A stretch of DNA of 64,000 bases, taken from contig NW_022145601.1 of assembly GCF_000002235.5 (NCBI RefSeq), positions 22,671,389 through 22,735,388 on the forward strand. The letters run 5' to 3'. The translations under genes and the position numbers were made by a program. The notes below the pieces were generated by a model, which saw only the letters and a list, made by a program, of their open reading frames with translations, was not told the origin of the DNA and ran no database searches. Numbering within the stretch: position 1 is the stretch's first letter; each line of letters starts with the position of its first letter. Shown piece by piece: positions 1 through 10,359 of the stretch. This stretch comes from Strongylocentrotus purpuratus. Taxonomy: Eukaryota; Echinodermata; Echinoidea; Camarodonta; Strongylocentrotidae.

Positions 1-500
1 TGTTTAACCGACCTTTATAAAATATAGTCAAGGACTAGATAGAGTTTGGAATTCACGACAAAGCAACAATTTGTACTGAAATAATATTGACCTATGCATG
101 TATGTGTATATTTCTCATTCGGAACACTGTACACAGGCGCGTACGCAGACGGGGGGGGGGGGGGGGGGGGGGGGGGGGGAGGGGGGGTGGGAGGGGGGTT
201 AACCCCCTCCCCCCTCAATTTTTTGTAATGTGTGGGTATAGGAGGATACCCCCCCCCCCTTCCCTCACTTTTTGTCAGATATACAAAATTATAAACAAAT
301 TGTGTGTGCTAAAAGGTAGAAAAAACAGACCTTCTGTTTCCTTGACTTATCACCTATATTTCTTCTAACCGCTTAGAGGCATTATGCAATTTACGATATA
401 GAAATATCTTCTCTTTTTTTTTTCTTTTTTCAGGCCGTTCAAAGTGGGCCTCTTTTGACCCGGTATCGCTCGTAAGTTCACAAGGCCTCTATTCAGGCTT
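1..500. repeat. Segmental duplicate, copy 1 (partner at 44077-45247)
   Basis: Most of this segment recurs in the same orientation at 44077-44440 and 45085-45247. The shared landmarks are an AGTCAAGGACTAGATA word near the start, the GACCTATGCATGTATG word (about 90-105), the C-run plus TGTGTGGGTATA word (about 225-240), and the TTCAAAGTGGGCCTCTT block (about 438). Copy 2 has an extra segment after the first landmark, lacks the left inverted-repeat end found here at 134-148, and has about 650 bases more in the middle. Similarity stops at about 495 here and 45247 there. No coding potential is convincing; the short ORFs come from homopolymers. Confidence 0.8.
134..290 (+). mobile_element. Left end of a CAGGCGCGTACGCAG-type element
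   Basis: CAGGCGCGTACGCAG at 134-148 is identical to the left terminal repeat of the complete element at 42243-42585. It is followed by a long G run and a C-rich block, as in that element. No matching 8-bp flank was found at the other family end in this part of the window (1939-1953), so this is a partial or rearranged copy. Confidence 0.6.
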
Positions 501-829
501 GGTGGTATATTCAATGGCAGATCAAATAGCATGGAATGATTATGGTATGTCTGCATTCCTATTTGTCAGTATTTTATGATATTGGTATGCGGGTTCAAAT
601 TCATCTGGTTTCTCGTATTGACTACATTTATCATGTTTACAGGGGTGGAATTAAATTATCCTGTTATTTAATAAAGGATTAGTCTTTTGGATAAACATCG
701 AGCCCTCAAGCCTCAATGACACTCACCTACTCCCCCTACCCCTCCCCCCCCCCCCACACACACCTTCTCAAAGACCTGATTTTTAAGGCTGATGTTATAT
801 TCAAATAGCAGACATGAAAATTGATCGTG
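501..829. other. No recognised feature
   Basis: AT-rich sequence with one C run and a CA-rich stretch near 740-765. I see no gene, inverted repeat or copy elsewhere in the window. Confidence 0.5.
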
Positions 830-1618
830 CACTCTAAGAAAAAAGGGTGCAAAAAAGGGTGCAAAATAAGAGTTTGCACCCTTTACATAAAAATGAACCC
901 TATTGAAGGAAAAAGGGTTCAAAAAAGGGTGCAATATAAGATTTTGCACCCTTCCCACAAAAATGAACCCTATCGACCAAAAAGGGTGCAAAATAAAAGT
1001 TTGCATATTGCATGCATATTCATGATTACTTTCTACGTGTTCACATAAAATACATTTATCTTGATTTGTTAAAAAGCGGCAAATTATGACAAGGCACATC
1101 AATTTTGTGATTTGTATTTTCCTTCGGCAATCATTAACCAATATATTATTTTGTCTGATCATGTTACAATTACATTCACGTTTTAGCAATAGATATATTG
1201 ATTAGATGATTACTAACCAAGAAACATTATGCATGTTTAATATGTATTTGGGTACCAGCAAATTTCATGACTATTCCTCGATGATGGGTGCAGGATTGCA
1301 CCTTTTAAAGGATGCAGGATTGAACCCCTAAAGGTACTGCTATATATTGCATCAGTTTGCACCCCTACTGGAGCAGGATTGAACCATTAAGGGTACTAAC
1401 ATGTCTCCTAAAAGGTGCAATCTGGCACCCTCTTAAAGGGTGCAGGATTGAACCCATAAAGGTGCTGCTAGTGTTGCATCGGTTTACACCCCTAAAGGTT
1501 CAGGATCGCACCATAAATGGTACTAACATGTCCCCTAAATGGTTAATCTGGTACCCTTTTAAAGGGTGCAGGATTTTACCCCTAAAGGTGCTTACTTGCA
1601 CCATTTTTTCTTAGTGTG
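830..1618. mobile_element. Non-autonomous element with CACTCTAAGAAAAA TIRs and internal GGGTGCA repeats
   Basis: The left end reads CACTCTAAGAAAAAAGGGTG (830 on). The right end is its near-perfect reverse complement, finishing CTTAGTGTG at 1618. Inside, blocks at about 838-1010 and 1285-1605 repeat AAAGGGTGCA and its complement TGCACCCTTT about every 25-45 bases. These look like subterminal repeats, which many DNA transposons use as transposase sites (inference). No transposase ORF is present. I could not fix a target duplication, so the superfamily is left open. Confidence 0.75.
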
Positions 1619-1738
1619 TGGGGTAAAAGAAAAATATGTGCCGCAATAGCAATAGCTAAGAAGATTGATACGAATGAAAATATGAGATTGAAAGAAAACT
1701 AAAACCCTGGGAATTTCTTTTAATTCGTTTGGGGGAAA

Positions 1739-1953
1739 TGGTTTGGGGTCGAACCCCTACCCCCCCCCCCCCCTCAATTTTTTTTTTTTTAACGAAACGA
1801 AATATCGGTCGGCCAAATTTTCGAATTTCGGGAGGAAACAAAAATGTGCACTTACCCCCGCTTATTCAGCGGCTGGCTCAGTCCTGAAATTTTCGGCGCG
1901 ATTTTCAAATTTTAACCCCCCCCCCCTTCGAAAAAATCTTGCGTACGCGCCTG
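1739..1953. mobile_element. Right end of a CAGGCGCGTACGCAG-type element
   Basis: The segment contains the family's CCCCGCTTATTCAGCGGC block (about 1856-1875) and ends TTGCGTACGCGCCTG at 1939-1953, the reverse complement of the family's left terminus with one difference. The complete relative at 42243-42585 has the same order of blocks. Confidence 0.65.
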
Positions 1954-2031
1954 GCTACATAATACAGACATATCTAAATTCATTACATTATATTAAAGCA
2001 GTGGTGGCGATGTCGGTCAAATACCCTGCCT

Positions 2032-2466
2032 TCAACTACTCCGAAGATCAAGATACATCTTGATGTAATTAGGAGACACGAACGAATGAACCCTGCCTTT
2101 AAAACTAAAATGCAACCCTAAACTTATAACCGAAAATTCTTGACAAAAAAGCCCGAAGCAATTGTCACCGGAACAAAATAATGTCGGAACACCGTGCTCC
2201 AGCGGAGTGAAAGAGTGGTTCCCTATATATTTCAAGATATTAATAGCGGGCCTACACATCGAAAAGGTGGTGCATGATTCTACTTCAATGAATTCGACGC
2301 CGATTCCAGTCACTGCGTCATTGGTTAACTCGACTGCGACAACGGGAACTGCTCTATATTCGGTCATGCAGTGTATCGGAGAACCACCGGTCGTAGTTTC
2401 GACATGAGGGGAGGTATTCCCATTGCAAGGCTGCCTTATCACGATCTGCTCGCAGTCTGGATGGAT
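2032..2466 (-). CDS. Candidate second coding exon of a secreted cystine-knot ligand (Spaetzle/neurotrophin-like)
   Basis: On the minus strand a pyrimidine-rich tract ends in TTTTAG at 2467-2470, a good acceptor. It opens a phase-0 frame of 144 codons to a stop at 2032-2034. The exon begins IHPDCEQIVIRQPC and has cysteines at its residues 5, 14, 33, 65 and 71, with AVPVVAVEL and GIGVEFIEVESC between the last three. The C-x8-C pair followed by two widely spaced cysteines resembles Spaetzle and NGF cystine knots (family knowledge). Exon 1 at 25440-25904 also ends in phase 0 and ends VVQIVQ, so joining gives a plausible cytokine-like domain with six cysteines. The roughly 73 residues after Cys71 are unlike those families and may be divergent, an unrecognised intron, or decay. 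The exon pairing across 23 kb is inferred; these could be pieces of two related genes. Confidence 0.45.
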   Translation of the reverse strand: MHPDCEQIVIRQPCNGNTSPHVETTTGGSPIHCMTEYRAVPVVAVELTNDAVTGIGVEFIEVESCTTFSMCRPAINILKYIGNHSFTPLEHGVPTLFCSGDNCFGLFCQEFSVISLGLHFSFKGRVHSFVSPNYIKMYLDLRSS

Positions 2467-2814
2467 CTAAAATGAAAAACAATAAAGGTTCGTTCAAATA
2501 TGCCGCAGTAAACGACAGCCAAAAAACAACATCGCCAATATGTGTAAATAAATGGCAGCTAGCGTGTAACAATTAAAGCTAGGTCATACGCGTATCCCGT
2601 TCGTAGATAGCATATGGTACAAAATGTCCTTAGATCTTATAAATTTGACGAAGTCCCACTCTATGCAGTTTAGCATAATCACTGCCTAAGTCATGGAGGT
2701 GCTTCATGGTCTATCTGTACAAAGCTATAAAGATGCCGCCGGGCAAAATTGATGAAAAGAGAGAGAAAGACAGAGATAGGCAGACCAATGAAAGAAATTT
2801 GGGCCCGGAGGCGT

Positions 2815-2957
2815 CATGTTTTTTTCTGCGGCACAGATTGGGGTTTTTTTTTAAAAAGAGGTCTTGATTTAAACCCTAACCCTAACCCTAACCCTAAACT
2901 TTCCCATAGGCTCAACACGCACCTAACCCCAATCTGTGCCGCACAAAAAAATAACAT
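2815..2957. repeat. Palindrome with telomere-like (CCCTAA)4 in its loop
   Basis: An arm of about 30 bases at 2815-2845 (CATG, T run, then TGCGGCACAGATTGGGG) is repeated in reverse complement at 2925-2957. The spacer carries four perfect CCCTAA units at 2874-2897, equivalent to TTAGGG on the minus strand. The word CCCGGAGGCG occurs in direct orientation beside both arms (about 2804 and 2961). Confidence 0.85.
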
Positions 2958-3073
2958 GGCCCGGAGGCGAATTTTTTTTTCCGTACTCGAGAGGGCAAAT
3001 ACCCCATGTGCGCATGCGCGTGGACTTGTGATTTCTCTGCTACTTCCCATACGAAATGTACATGTATTCGCAT

Positions 3074-3216
3074 CTACTGTGCATGCACGATTCGCGTTCT
3101 ACGAGTAAACGATGGCATAGTAGTCTTCAAACACAGACTCTGATTTGCCAGTTTGACAAAACAATTACGCATAATAAAAGTAATACAGAGAGTGCGAGCA
3201 TACTGGAGGGAGAGCT

Positions 3217-3250
<34 letters not shown>

Positions 3251-3838
3251 TGAGAGAGCAGTGGCACAACACAGAAAACTACGAAAACTTGAATAAAAGC
3301 ACTACTCAATACACAATAGGCCTATATTATTCTGTCAAACTGTCAAAGGAGAGTCTGTGCTTGCATACTACTATGCACTCTATAAGTTGAGGTGCATTTC
3401 CAATACACGCACCAGTAGGGTCTGAATCATAAAACTACTCAGACTTGAATAACACTATTTTGTCAAACTGTCAGATTAGCGTCTGTGCTTGCAGACTACT
3501 ATGCCACTCTGCAAGTTGAGATGCCTTTCCAATACACGCACCAGTAGGGTCTGAATCATAAACTACACATATTTGAATATAAAGCACTACTCAAGACACT
3601 ATGTTGTCAAACTGTCCGATTAGCGTCTGTGCTTGCAGACTACTATACCATGCTATTCATTTGGGATGCATTTCTGTAAGCACTAAAATGTCTGAATCAT
3701 ACAACTACTCAGACTTGAATACTAGTACTATTGCTACGCACGATATATGCGTATTGTTTTGTCAAACTGGCAAATCAGAGTCTGTGTTGAAGACTACTAT
3801 CCATCGTTTACTCGTAGAACGCGAATCGTGCACAGTAG
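3074..3838. mobile_element. Foldback element with TIRs of about 90 bp and internal tandem repeats
   Basis: 3074-3172 and 3746-3838 are reverse complements with only a few small indels. Shared words include ACGAGTAAACGATGG, CACAGACTCTGATTTGCC and AGTTTGACAAAAC. The interior has about three direct repeats of 130-142 bp, each with a TGTCAAACTGTC...CGTCTGTGCTTGCA block (about 3332, 3462, 3604). TA dinucleotides at 3075-3076 and 3836-3837 bracket CTGTGC...GCACAG, consistent with a TA duplication. A related segment at about 25030-25075 (minus orientation) matches both flanks but lacks the element. No transposase ORF is present. Confidence 0.8.
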
Positions 3839-3879
3839 TATGGTTGGCCAACGCCTTCATTACGTGTGCCTAGACCGTA

Positions 3880-4240
3880 CGCGTGCATGTCAGAGCGTAC
3901 GCGTGGTTCCGACATAACGTACGCGTGGGTCCATCATAACGTACGCGTGGTTCTGACAGAACGTACGCATGGTCATTTTCCATTATACTTCTATGTAATT
4001 CTTAACGTACGCATGGTTTTGACATAGCGTACGCGTGGTTCTGTCATGTCATACGCGTGGTTCTGTCATGTCATACGCGTGGTTCTGTCATTACGCACGC
4101 GTGGTATTGTTATTAAGTGTGCATAATATAGTCATAACGTACGCGTGGTTCCGTCATAACGTACGCGTGGTTCTGTCATAACGTACGTATGGTTATGTCA
4201 TAACGTACGCATGGTTTTGTCATAACGTACGCGTGGTTGT
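3880..4240 (+). repeat. CGTACGCGTGGTTCTGTCATAA minisatellite, block 1
   Basis: About 15 imperfect tandem units of 19-23 bp built on ACGTACGCGTGGTT followed by CTGTCATA. The same minisatellite occurs at 15917-16021 in the same orientation and at 24797-25013 in reverse. It has no coding capacity. The units lack the uniform repeat plus unique spacer structure of a CRISPR array. Confidence 0.9.
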
Positions 4241-4369
4241 GTAACTTTAAACACAGATGTTGGAATGGCCAATCATATTTCTCGTTATATTCGTGGCACA
4301 GGCCCGAGTGTTCCCTGTGTTTGAGGGTGATGAAAAGAGGGAGGGAAAAGGGAAATCTAATATGGTATA

Positions 4370-5190
4370 GTTAGTTACCTGATTTACAATCTATCTTTCA
4401 GAACTTTCTCTTAATTGCAAATTAGGTGAATATATATATTATGCAACAGTGCCGTTGTGTTTGTGTAGGCCTATGGTCCAGTGTAGATACATAGCGTTGA
4501 AACAACAGAGTATAATACATGCACGGTATGCTATGTGTAGTAGATCTCTCCCCTAGCTCTTCCATCTCTCCCTTATCTCTCTTGGGTCACTCTGTACAGA
4601 GGTCAACCCTCCCTCTTGGTAGGGGAACATACACACACTCTCTCTCCCTATCTCCCTCTCTTTCTCTCTCTCTCCCCTCCTTCCCCTAGTATTCTCGTTC
4701 ATTCTGTGTTGTTGAGCTATTACACTCTAGAGGGGGATTAGTGGTAGGAGGCATGTTTGCTTTAGAGCTCAGATTGGAAGTTGGAAACACTGAAGAGTTT
4801 GCATTTGCCAGGCATAAGGGATTGTCTGAACATTATTATTTGCTAGTTTCAATAGAATAAACCTGCTCATAATTATCCCATAATTGTATATGTATTTCAA
4901 GATCATGTTTTTTATTCTATATTTCTGGTCTTGTATATAGTTCATGATTATTCTTTTCTGTTTATATGTCATGGGTAGTCTAAGCATAATAGTGGTGCAT
5001 TAATAGATGAATCATGCAGATCGATGGTACTATTGATTGATAAGCTCGTTTTCTGAAAACGATATTAACACCGGAGAATATGTATATGCTGTGTGCTTGA
5101 AGGATACAACATAATGTCTATTATCCTCTCAGATTTATATTATATTTCTATAAATATGAGAGGATAATAGATAAGTAGTTTGACCAGGAT
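4370..5190 (+). repeat. Dispersed repeat, copy 1 (partner 16580-17440)
   Basis: Collinear with 16580-17440. Shared words include GCAAATTAGGTGA, GCAACAGTGCC, TTGGGTCACTCTGTACAGAGG, TTAGTGGTAGGAGGCATGTTTGC and AATAAACCTGCTCAT. Near the end, TATTATCCTCTCAGA (about 5120) and its complement (about 5158) form a hairpin; the partner copy keeps only one arm. Not recognisably coding. Confidence 0.8.
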
Positions 5191-5262
5191 GGTTATAGGG
5201 GTTATCGGGATGGGCGGAGGGGAGTGGGGTGGTGGGAGGGGCGCTAATTAATGTGATATGAA

Positions 5263-5304
<42 letters not shown>

Positions 5305-6480
5305 CCTACTTCGTTTAAAGGGTTTTTATTCATTATGAACAGTGGGTAGGAATAATTGTTTGAAGGTGATGAGAAGGGGTGGGCATAGCCTGGTTGGTCA
5401 GGGCTAGCGTGAGGGGGGGGGGGCGGAGAGGGGCGTTAATGGGATTATGAAAGGGGTTTATAATACCTACTTCGTTTCAAGACTTTTTAAAATATTAATT
5501 ATGAACAGTGGGCAGGATTGTTTGAGGGTGATGAGAAGGTAGCCTGGTTGGTCAGGGGCGAGCGGGGGTGGCGCCGGGGAGGGGCGTTAATGGGATATAA
5601 TTTAAGGGAGTGGGATATAATGGGATAATGGGATGGGGTGCCGGGGAGGGGCGTTATGGGAAGGCGTGGATATAAAGAAATAGTGGGATATAAAGGAGGT
5701 GGAGGGGCAGGGGAAGGGAGTGCCGGGGAGGAGCATATAATGAGATATAAAGGAGTGTATATTAATACCTACTTCGTTTTAAGGGGTTTTATTAATTATG
5801 AACAGTGGGTAGGGTTGTTTGAGGTAGATGAAAAGGGGGCGGGCATAGTGATTTAGACGTGATGGTTTGGTTTAGTGGAGAGGGGGAAAGGGGGGGTTAA
5901 GGGAAACAATCACTGTATATAAGCTACTTTTTTGAGGGGGTTAATTTCTTCATTATGAATAGAGGGCAGGATTATTAGAGGTTGATGAGAGTTGGGTATT
6001 GTCATGTAGCCGCGATGGTTGCGGGCTTAGTGAAGGGCAAATGTTAAAAAAAGGCAGGCCCCCACCCCTGGCCAAAAAAGGGGGAGATGGTAACCACAAT
6101 TTTACCTTCAAAAGCAAAAAATTAAGTGCTTCCCCCTTCCGCCCCCCCCCCCCCCCGCTTATTCGCCGCAAAATATTTTCTCATGAAAACAAAAAAAATT
6201 GTTGTGCTCTTAACCCCCACCCCCGCTTATTCCCGGCCGGCTGATCCGTCGCAAAATATTTTCTCACGAATGGAGCCCCCTTCGCCCCTGCTCGCCGCTG
6301 GCTGAATCCGCCACTAGTGGAGGGGTGGGGGTTACGGGGATATCAATGAGTTTATTACCTATGGTTTGAAGGAGTTTCATTACTTAGGAACAGTGGATAG
6401 GATTGTTTTTGGATGATGAGAATGGGATGGGCATAGCGATGAAGCCTTGTTGGTTAGGGGCTAAGCGGGGGAAGAAGGGG
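5190..6480 (+). repeat. G-rich tandem array, inverted relative of the 12840-15780 array
   Basis: Units carry TGAACAGTGGGTAGGATTG, GATGAGAAG, GGCATAG, a G run, GGCGTTAATGGGATATA and TACCTACTTCGTTT, with starts near 5336, 5505, 5799, 5955 and 6380. A perfect (AT)15 lies at 5271-5300. About 6060-6310 contains C-rich pieces with CCCGCTTATTCGCC, remnants of the CAGGCGCGTACGCAG family. The same unit in reverse complement forms the larger array at 12840-15780. Confidence 0.8.
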
Positions 6481-7049
6481 TTTAAAGAGATATAGAAATT
6501 GCTACTTTTATCTTTTTGAGTGTGCATGTTTTAATTGAGATTGTTTTAGTTTTTAAATTTAATCCAAATTAGAAGCATATTTAAGTTGAATATGTGATTG
6601 ATATTAATACATATGGACAATTCCACGACATAAGGGACAAAGATGTCATAAATTCAAAATACTTGATTCAGGTACCTCATATATTCAGGGGCGGTGATCC
6701 AATTTTCTTAGGGAGGATCTTCCCCCCCCCCCCTGAAAATTTGAAAAAGTGCAAAAAACAAGTGTATAGCAAATACTGACTAAAGACTGCAACAAACTTT
6801 AAGGCTCTGGAAGGCCCAAGAGTGCAGTGTTTAGACAAATAAAAATGCAAAAATCTTCTCGCTCGGTAGCTACGCTCCCTCGTATAAACTCCTTCAGAGT
6901 TTACCAGTAAATATTGTAGAAAAGTGAAGTATGAAAAATGTATATCGCTTGTTTTTATACTACAGTTTTGCTAAGGAATGTAATTTGTTAATACAACTAA
7001 GCTTCAAAAACCTGTGAGGGGATAGTCACTTCCGTCACCGTCACCCCTC
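6481..7049. other. No recognised feature
   Basis: AT-rich sequence with a C run near 6720-6733 next to a short TTAGGGAGGATC word. I see no gene or clear element ends. Confidence 0.4.
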
Positions 7050-7720
7050 TCGTTCACTGTGCTCCCTCGCACTGGCGTAATGATATGGGGGGAAGCTTGG
7101 GGGCAGTTGTCCCCCGAATAAAATTCAAACGTGGTTTTATTCGATACCAGTGATTTACAAATGTAGCTGAAATGGCATGGTTTTTCCCTGAACTTCCGGA
7201 GGCTCTGCCCCTGGTTGCTCATCTGACCGTAATTAAATGCCTAAAAAACTCTGACCTTCCGGGGTCCACCCCCTGGACCCCACCAGGGGCCCTGAGGCGA
7301 GCCCCTGGTTGCTTATCTGACGGTAATTATATGCCTAAAAACCCTGAGCTTCCGGGGCTCCGCCCCTGGACCCCAACAGGGCCCTAAGGCGGCCACGGAT
7401 GCTCATCTATCCGTTATTAAATGCCTAAAACCCCGCCCCATGACCCCCGCCGGGGCTTTGTCCCTTGACCTTAAGCCACTTTACGCTCCACTTACTTCGC
7501 TCGCTTTGCTGTACCTGACCGAAAACATTTTAGCCCCCCCCCCCCCTTTGAAAAACGTTCCGCGGGGCCTGCATGTACCATGTAAAAGTTGGTGTGATGC
7601 AGATTTTTTTTCTCCCCCCCCCCCAAAAAAAAACACCTTTTTGCTTATTACTACACTGCTCCCCGTCCCTAGCATTTCGTGCCCCCGGTCATGAAAGTAA
7701 ATCACCGCCCCTGCATATAG
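7050..7720 (+). repeat. Fragment of the CTCATCTGACCGTAATTAAATG satellite-bearing element family
   Basis: Two to three degenerate units of a GC-alternating satellite: CATCTGACCGTAATTAAATG, CTAAAA-C, GAGCTTCCGGGG, GCTCCGCCCC, TGGACCCC, GGGCCCTAAGGCGG. The segment begins with TACCAGTGATTTACAAATG and ends with GAAAAACGTTCCGCGGGGCCTGCATG. Both flanking blocks are repeated beside the arrays at 9.5-10.2, 21.1-21.5, 23.1-23.6, 32.5-33.9 and 45.3-45.5 kb, so they belong to the same element family. Confidence 0.75.
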
Positions 7721-7904
7721 TTACACAATACTTGAGTTTTAAGAATTGTTATATTTCTTACAAATGGCGGCCCTTTATAGATTCAAAATGGCTGCCGAAT
7801 TATTTCAATAACATGAATGAAGTTACCAAAGAAAAACTTTACCAAATACTATAAGGAGAAAAAATAATTAACAAATCTGACCATAATCTTGATTAGATTT
7901 ACCA

Positions 7905-7978
7905 TGGAAGATAGTATATCTGCAAAGCGCTTTGAGACATTGTATTAAGCGCTATATAAAAGCGGAATATTATATTAA
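7905..7978 (+). repeat. Short SINE/LINE-tail-like module (GCAAAGCGCTTTGAGA...AGCGCTATATAAA)
   Basis: The motif pair AAGCGCTTTGAG and AGCGCTATATAAA, followed by an AT-rich end, matches a module found at the 3' ends of many SINEs and LINEs in aquatic animals (family knowledge). A weaker relative, TTTATATAGCGCTCAA, occurs at about 40460. No RNA polymerase III boxes were recognised here. Confidence 0.5.
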
Positions 7979-8849
7979 AGTCAATTACCACAAACATGGG
8001 TATTCCAAAAGGAGGTGATATACAGTGCGTCCAAGAAAAACGAAACCGAGAATTATCGATGCATTATCAAAACTTAATCACAATTATAATTAATAAAAAA
8101 CACATACTTAGATCCTCTTCTTTCATTTGATGCAACTCATTATGATGCATATTTAACACATGAGTGATTGAAAACAATTTGAAGAGAGGGTACCAAAAGG
8201 TCATTTGGCGAACAATATTTGAATGTATTTCAAAGAGAAAATCATATTTCTAGATATTACATTTTCTTCCTTTTCATATGACACCTCAATCAGGAGAAAT
8301 GAGCCAGGAATAACAAAGTTCTGTTTGTTTCAAGTAGGGCCTAATGCTTGCATTTTCATAATTTGATTAAACAAAATTCGTTTTCACTGGCTGCCTGCCG
8401 CAGCAACAAAAGAGTTGACAAAATACTTAATTCCGTTTTGTTGACGATCAGCCATGCATGAAGTCTTTCGTCTTCTTTTCTGACTAATTTATAAACGAGT
8501 AATCCCCCCCCCCCCCCCCTCTACTCGAGTGTACGGAGAACAAACTTATGTGTAAACGGGCGTTTCACCCGGTCGTCACATCCCAGTTTCATACTATAAA
8601 ATTTAGAATAAGTGAGCACTTTCGAGATGTGCTGCTCATTCTGCTTTTTAGTGGATTTTTCCCATAAGTTCTTTTCCAATTTACATGATTGTTACAAAGT
8701 AAAAAGTACAAGTACAAGTACAGTGAGAAATACAAGAAAGCGTGCAACGCAAAAGGAATTCCTCTTGTCACCGTTTTTCTCTTTCTTTCAAGACCCTCAG
8801 CTCATCGATGAGGAGATAAACATATGCACAGTCGTGATGACCGTCTATT
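7979..8849. other. No confident gene; unassigned AT-rich sequence
   Basis: CAGTGCGTCCAAGAAAAA near 8024 looks like one end of a MITE, but I could not find its partner. A C run lies near 8504-8519. The rest is AT-rich and non-coding as far as I can see. Confidence 0.35.
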
Positions 8850-8905
8850 CAGGCGCGGATCCAGAGGAGGGGCGAGCGGGCCTTGCCCCCCCCCCCCCCC
8901 CACGC

Positions 8906-8943
<38 letters not shown>

Positions 8944-10351
8944 AAAAGTAGGGAAAGGGAGAGAAAGGGAAAGAAAGAAGAAGAAGAAGAAGAAAAGAAA
9001 AGGGGGAAGAAGGAGATCGGGGGGGGGGGCGAAAGGGCCTTATCTCCCAGCTGTTACCCCCCCCCCCTCCCATCAAAAACAAAGAGAGAAGGAAAGAAAG
9101 GAAAGAAAAACAAGTGGAAGAAGAAAAGAAAAGAAGCGGGATATACAGTTATCAATTTTCCCGTCAACAAGTTGTAGTTCGGGGGGCCAAAAGGCCCTTG
9201 CCCCCAACCCCGCCCAAAAAGGGGGAAGGGAAAGGAAAGAGGAGAGCTAAAAGCTAGGGAACACTAAAAAGAAAAGGTTGAAAAGGAGGGGAGAACGGTT
9301 GCGATTAATCCCGCCAACAACGTGTGGATCGGGGGGGGGGGGGCGAAATGCCCTTGCCTCCTCCATCAAACCTAAAACAGAGGGAAGGTAGGGAAGGGAA
9401 AGGAAAAGAGGAGAAAAAGGGAGAAGAATAAAAGAGAGAAAGAAGAAAGGTAGGGGGAGATCAGTTGCGATTTTCACGGGCTTATTGGGGGGGGGGGGGG
9501 GGACAGATGCCTCCCAAATATTATTTAAACGTGGTTAATTCTAATTCGCTACCGGTGATTAACAAATGTTGTTGAAATAACATATTTTCCGAAATTTTTC
9601 CTCAATCTTTTGTAAATTATACTTTTGTATGCGTTTGTTGGAAAATGCCAAATTCCTAAAGAAAGAAAGAAAGAAAGAATAGTGACCTGCCTTTGTCACA
9701 AATTAATGAGGTGTCAACATTAACATCTGACCGTGATTAAATGCATAAAACCCCTAAGCTTCCGGGGGCTCTGCCCCCTGGATTCCACCTAGGGCCCTAA
9801 GGCGGGCACCTGGATGCTCATCTGACGGTAATTAAATGCATAAAACCCCTGAGCTTCCGGGGCTCTGCCCCCTCGACCCCATCAAGGGCCCTAAGGCGGC
9901 CCCTGCATGCTTGTCTGACCGTTATAAAATGCTTAAAACCCCTGAGCTTCTGGAGGCTCCGCCCCCTTGACCCCACGCCAATTCGTGACCTGACAGTGTC
10001 ACAAATAAGGTATCAAAATAAGCTCATCTTAGTGACCGTAATTAAATGCCTATACCCCCTGAGCTTCTGGGGGCTCCACCCCTTGACCCCCGCCGGGGCT
10101 TCGCCCCTAGACCCCACGCGAATTTATGCCACGCTCTACCTGATCGTAAGTACCACCCCCACCTACTTAGAGAAACGTTCAGCGGGGCCTGCATGAAAGA
10201 GTGGGGTGATGCGGATTTTTTTTTGTCTACCCAAAAACAAATCTTTTTTGCTCATTTCACCTCTGCCGGTGTCACCATTAAGAACCAATATTTGGCTCGC
10301 ATAATTTCAAATTTGGGCGCCACTCCCTAAGAAATCCTGAATCCGCGCCTG
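8850..10351. mobile_element. hAT-like non-autonomous element with perfect 8-bp TSD, 1502 bp
   Basis: The left terminus CAGGCGCGGATCCAGA (8850-8865) and right terminus CCTGAATCCGCGCCTG (10336-10351) are inverted repeats. The flanking 8 bases CGTCTATT at 8842-8849 and 10352-10359 are identical, a target-site duplication of the length made by hAT and related transposases (family knowledge). Inside are polypurine blocks (8908-9160, 9370-9460), several C/G runs, repeated GATTAATCCCGCCAAC-type words, and two to three units of the CATCTGACCGTAATTAAATG satellite (9720-10180). There is no transposase ORF. The long lysine/glutamate/arginine-rich ORFs here are read through (GA)n and are not genes. Confidence 0.9.
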
Positions 10352-10359
10352 CGTCTATT

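Noticed and set aside
134..1953. 134-1953 as one complete element
   Set aside because: Both family termini are present, but the 8-bp flanks differ (ACTGTACA versus GCTACATA) and the middle contains an unrelated TIR element and a duplicated segment.
2874..2897. True chromosome end
   Set aside because: Only four CCCTAA units, flanked on both sides by kilobases of other sequence and sitting in a palindrome loop.
3880..4240. CRISPR-like array
   Set aside because: Units of 19-23 bp are directly adjacent with no unique spacers, and the context is eukaryotic. This is a minisatellite.
4899..5171. Stem-loop near 5118-5171 as a terminator or regulatory RNA
   Set aside because: One arm is missing in the otherwise collinear copy at 17376-17422, so the structure is not conserved.
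8850..9480. Long lysine/arginine/glutamate-rich ORFs (up to 212 codons)
   Set aside because: They are read through (GA)n and A/G tracts inside a transposon. The other frames and strand are equally open, and no globular or domain-like sequence is present.
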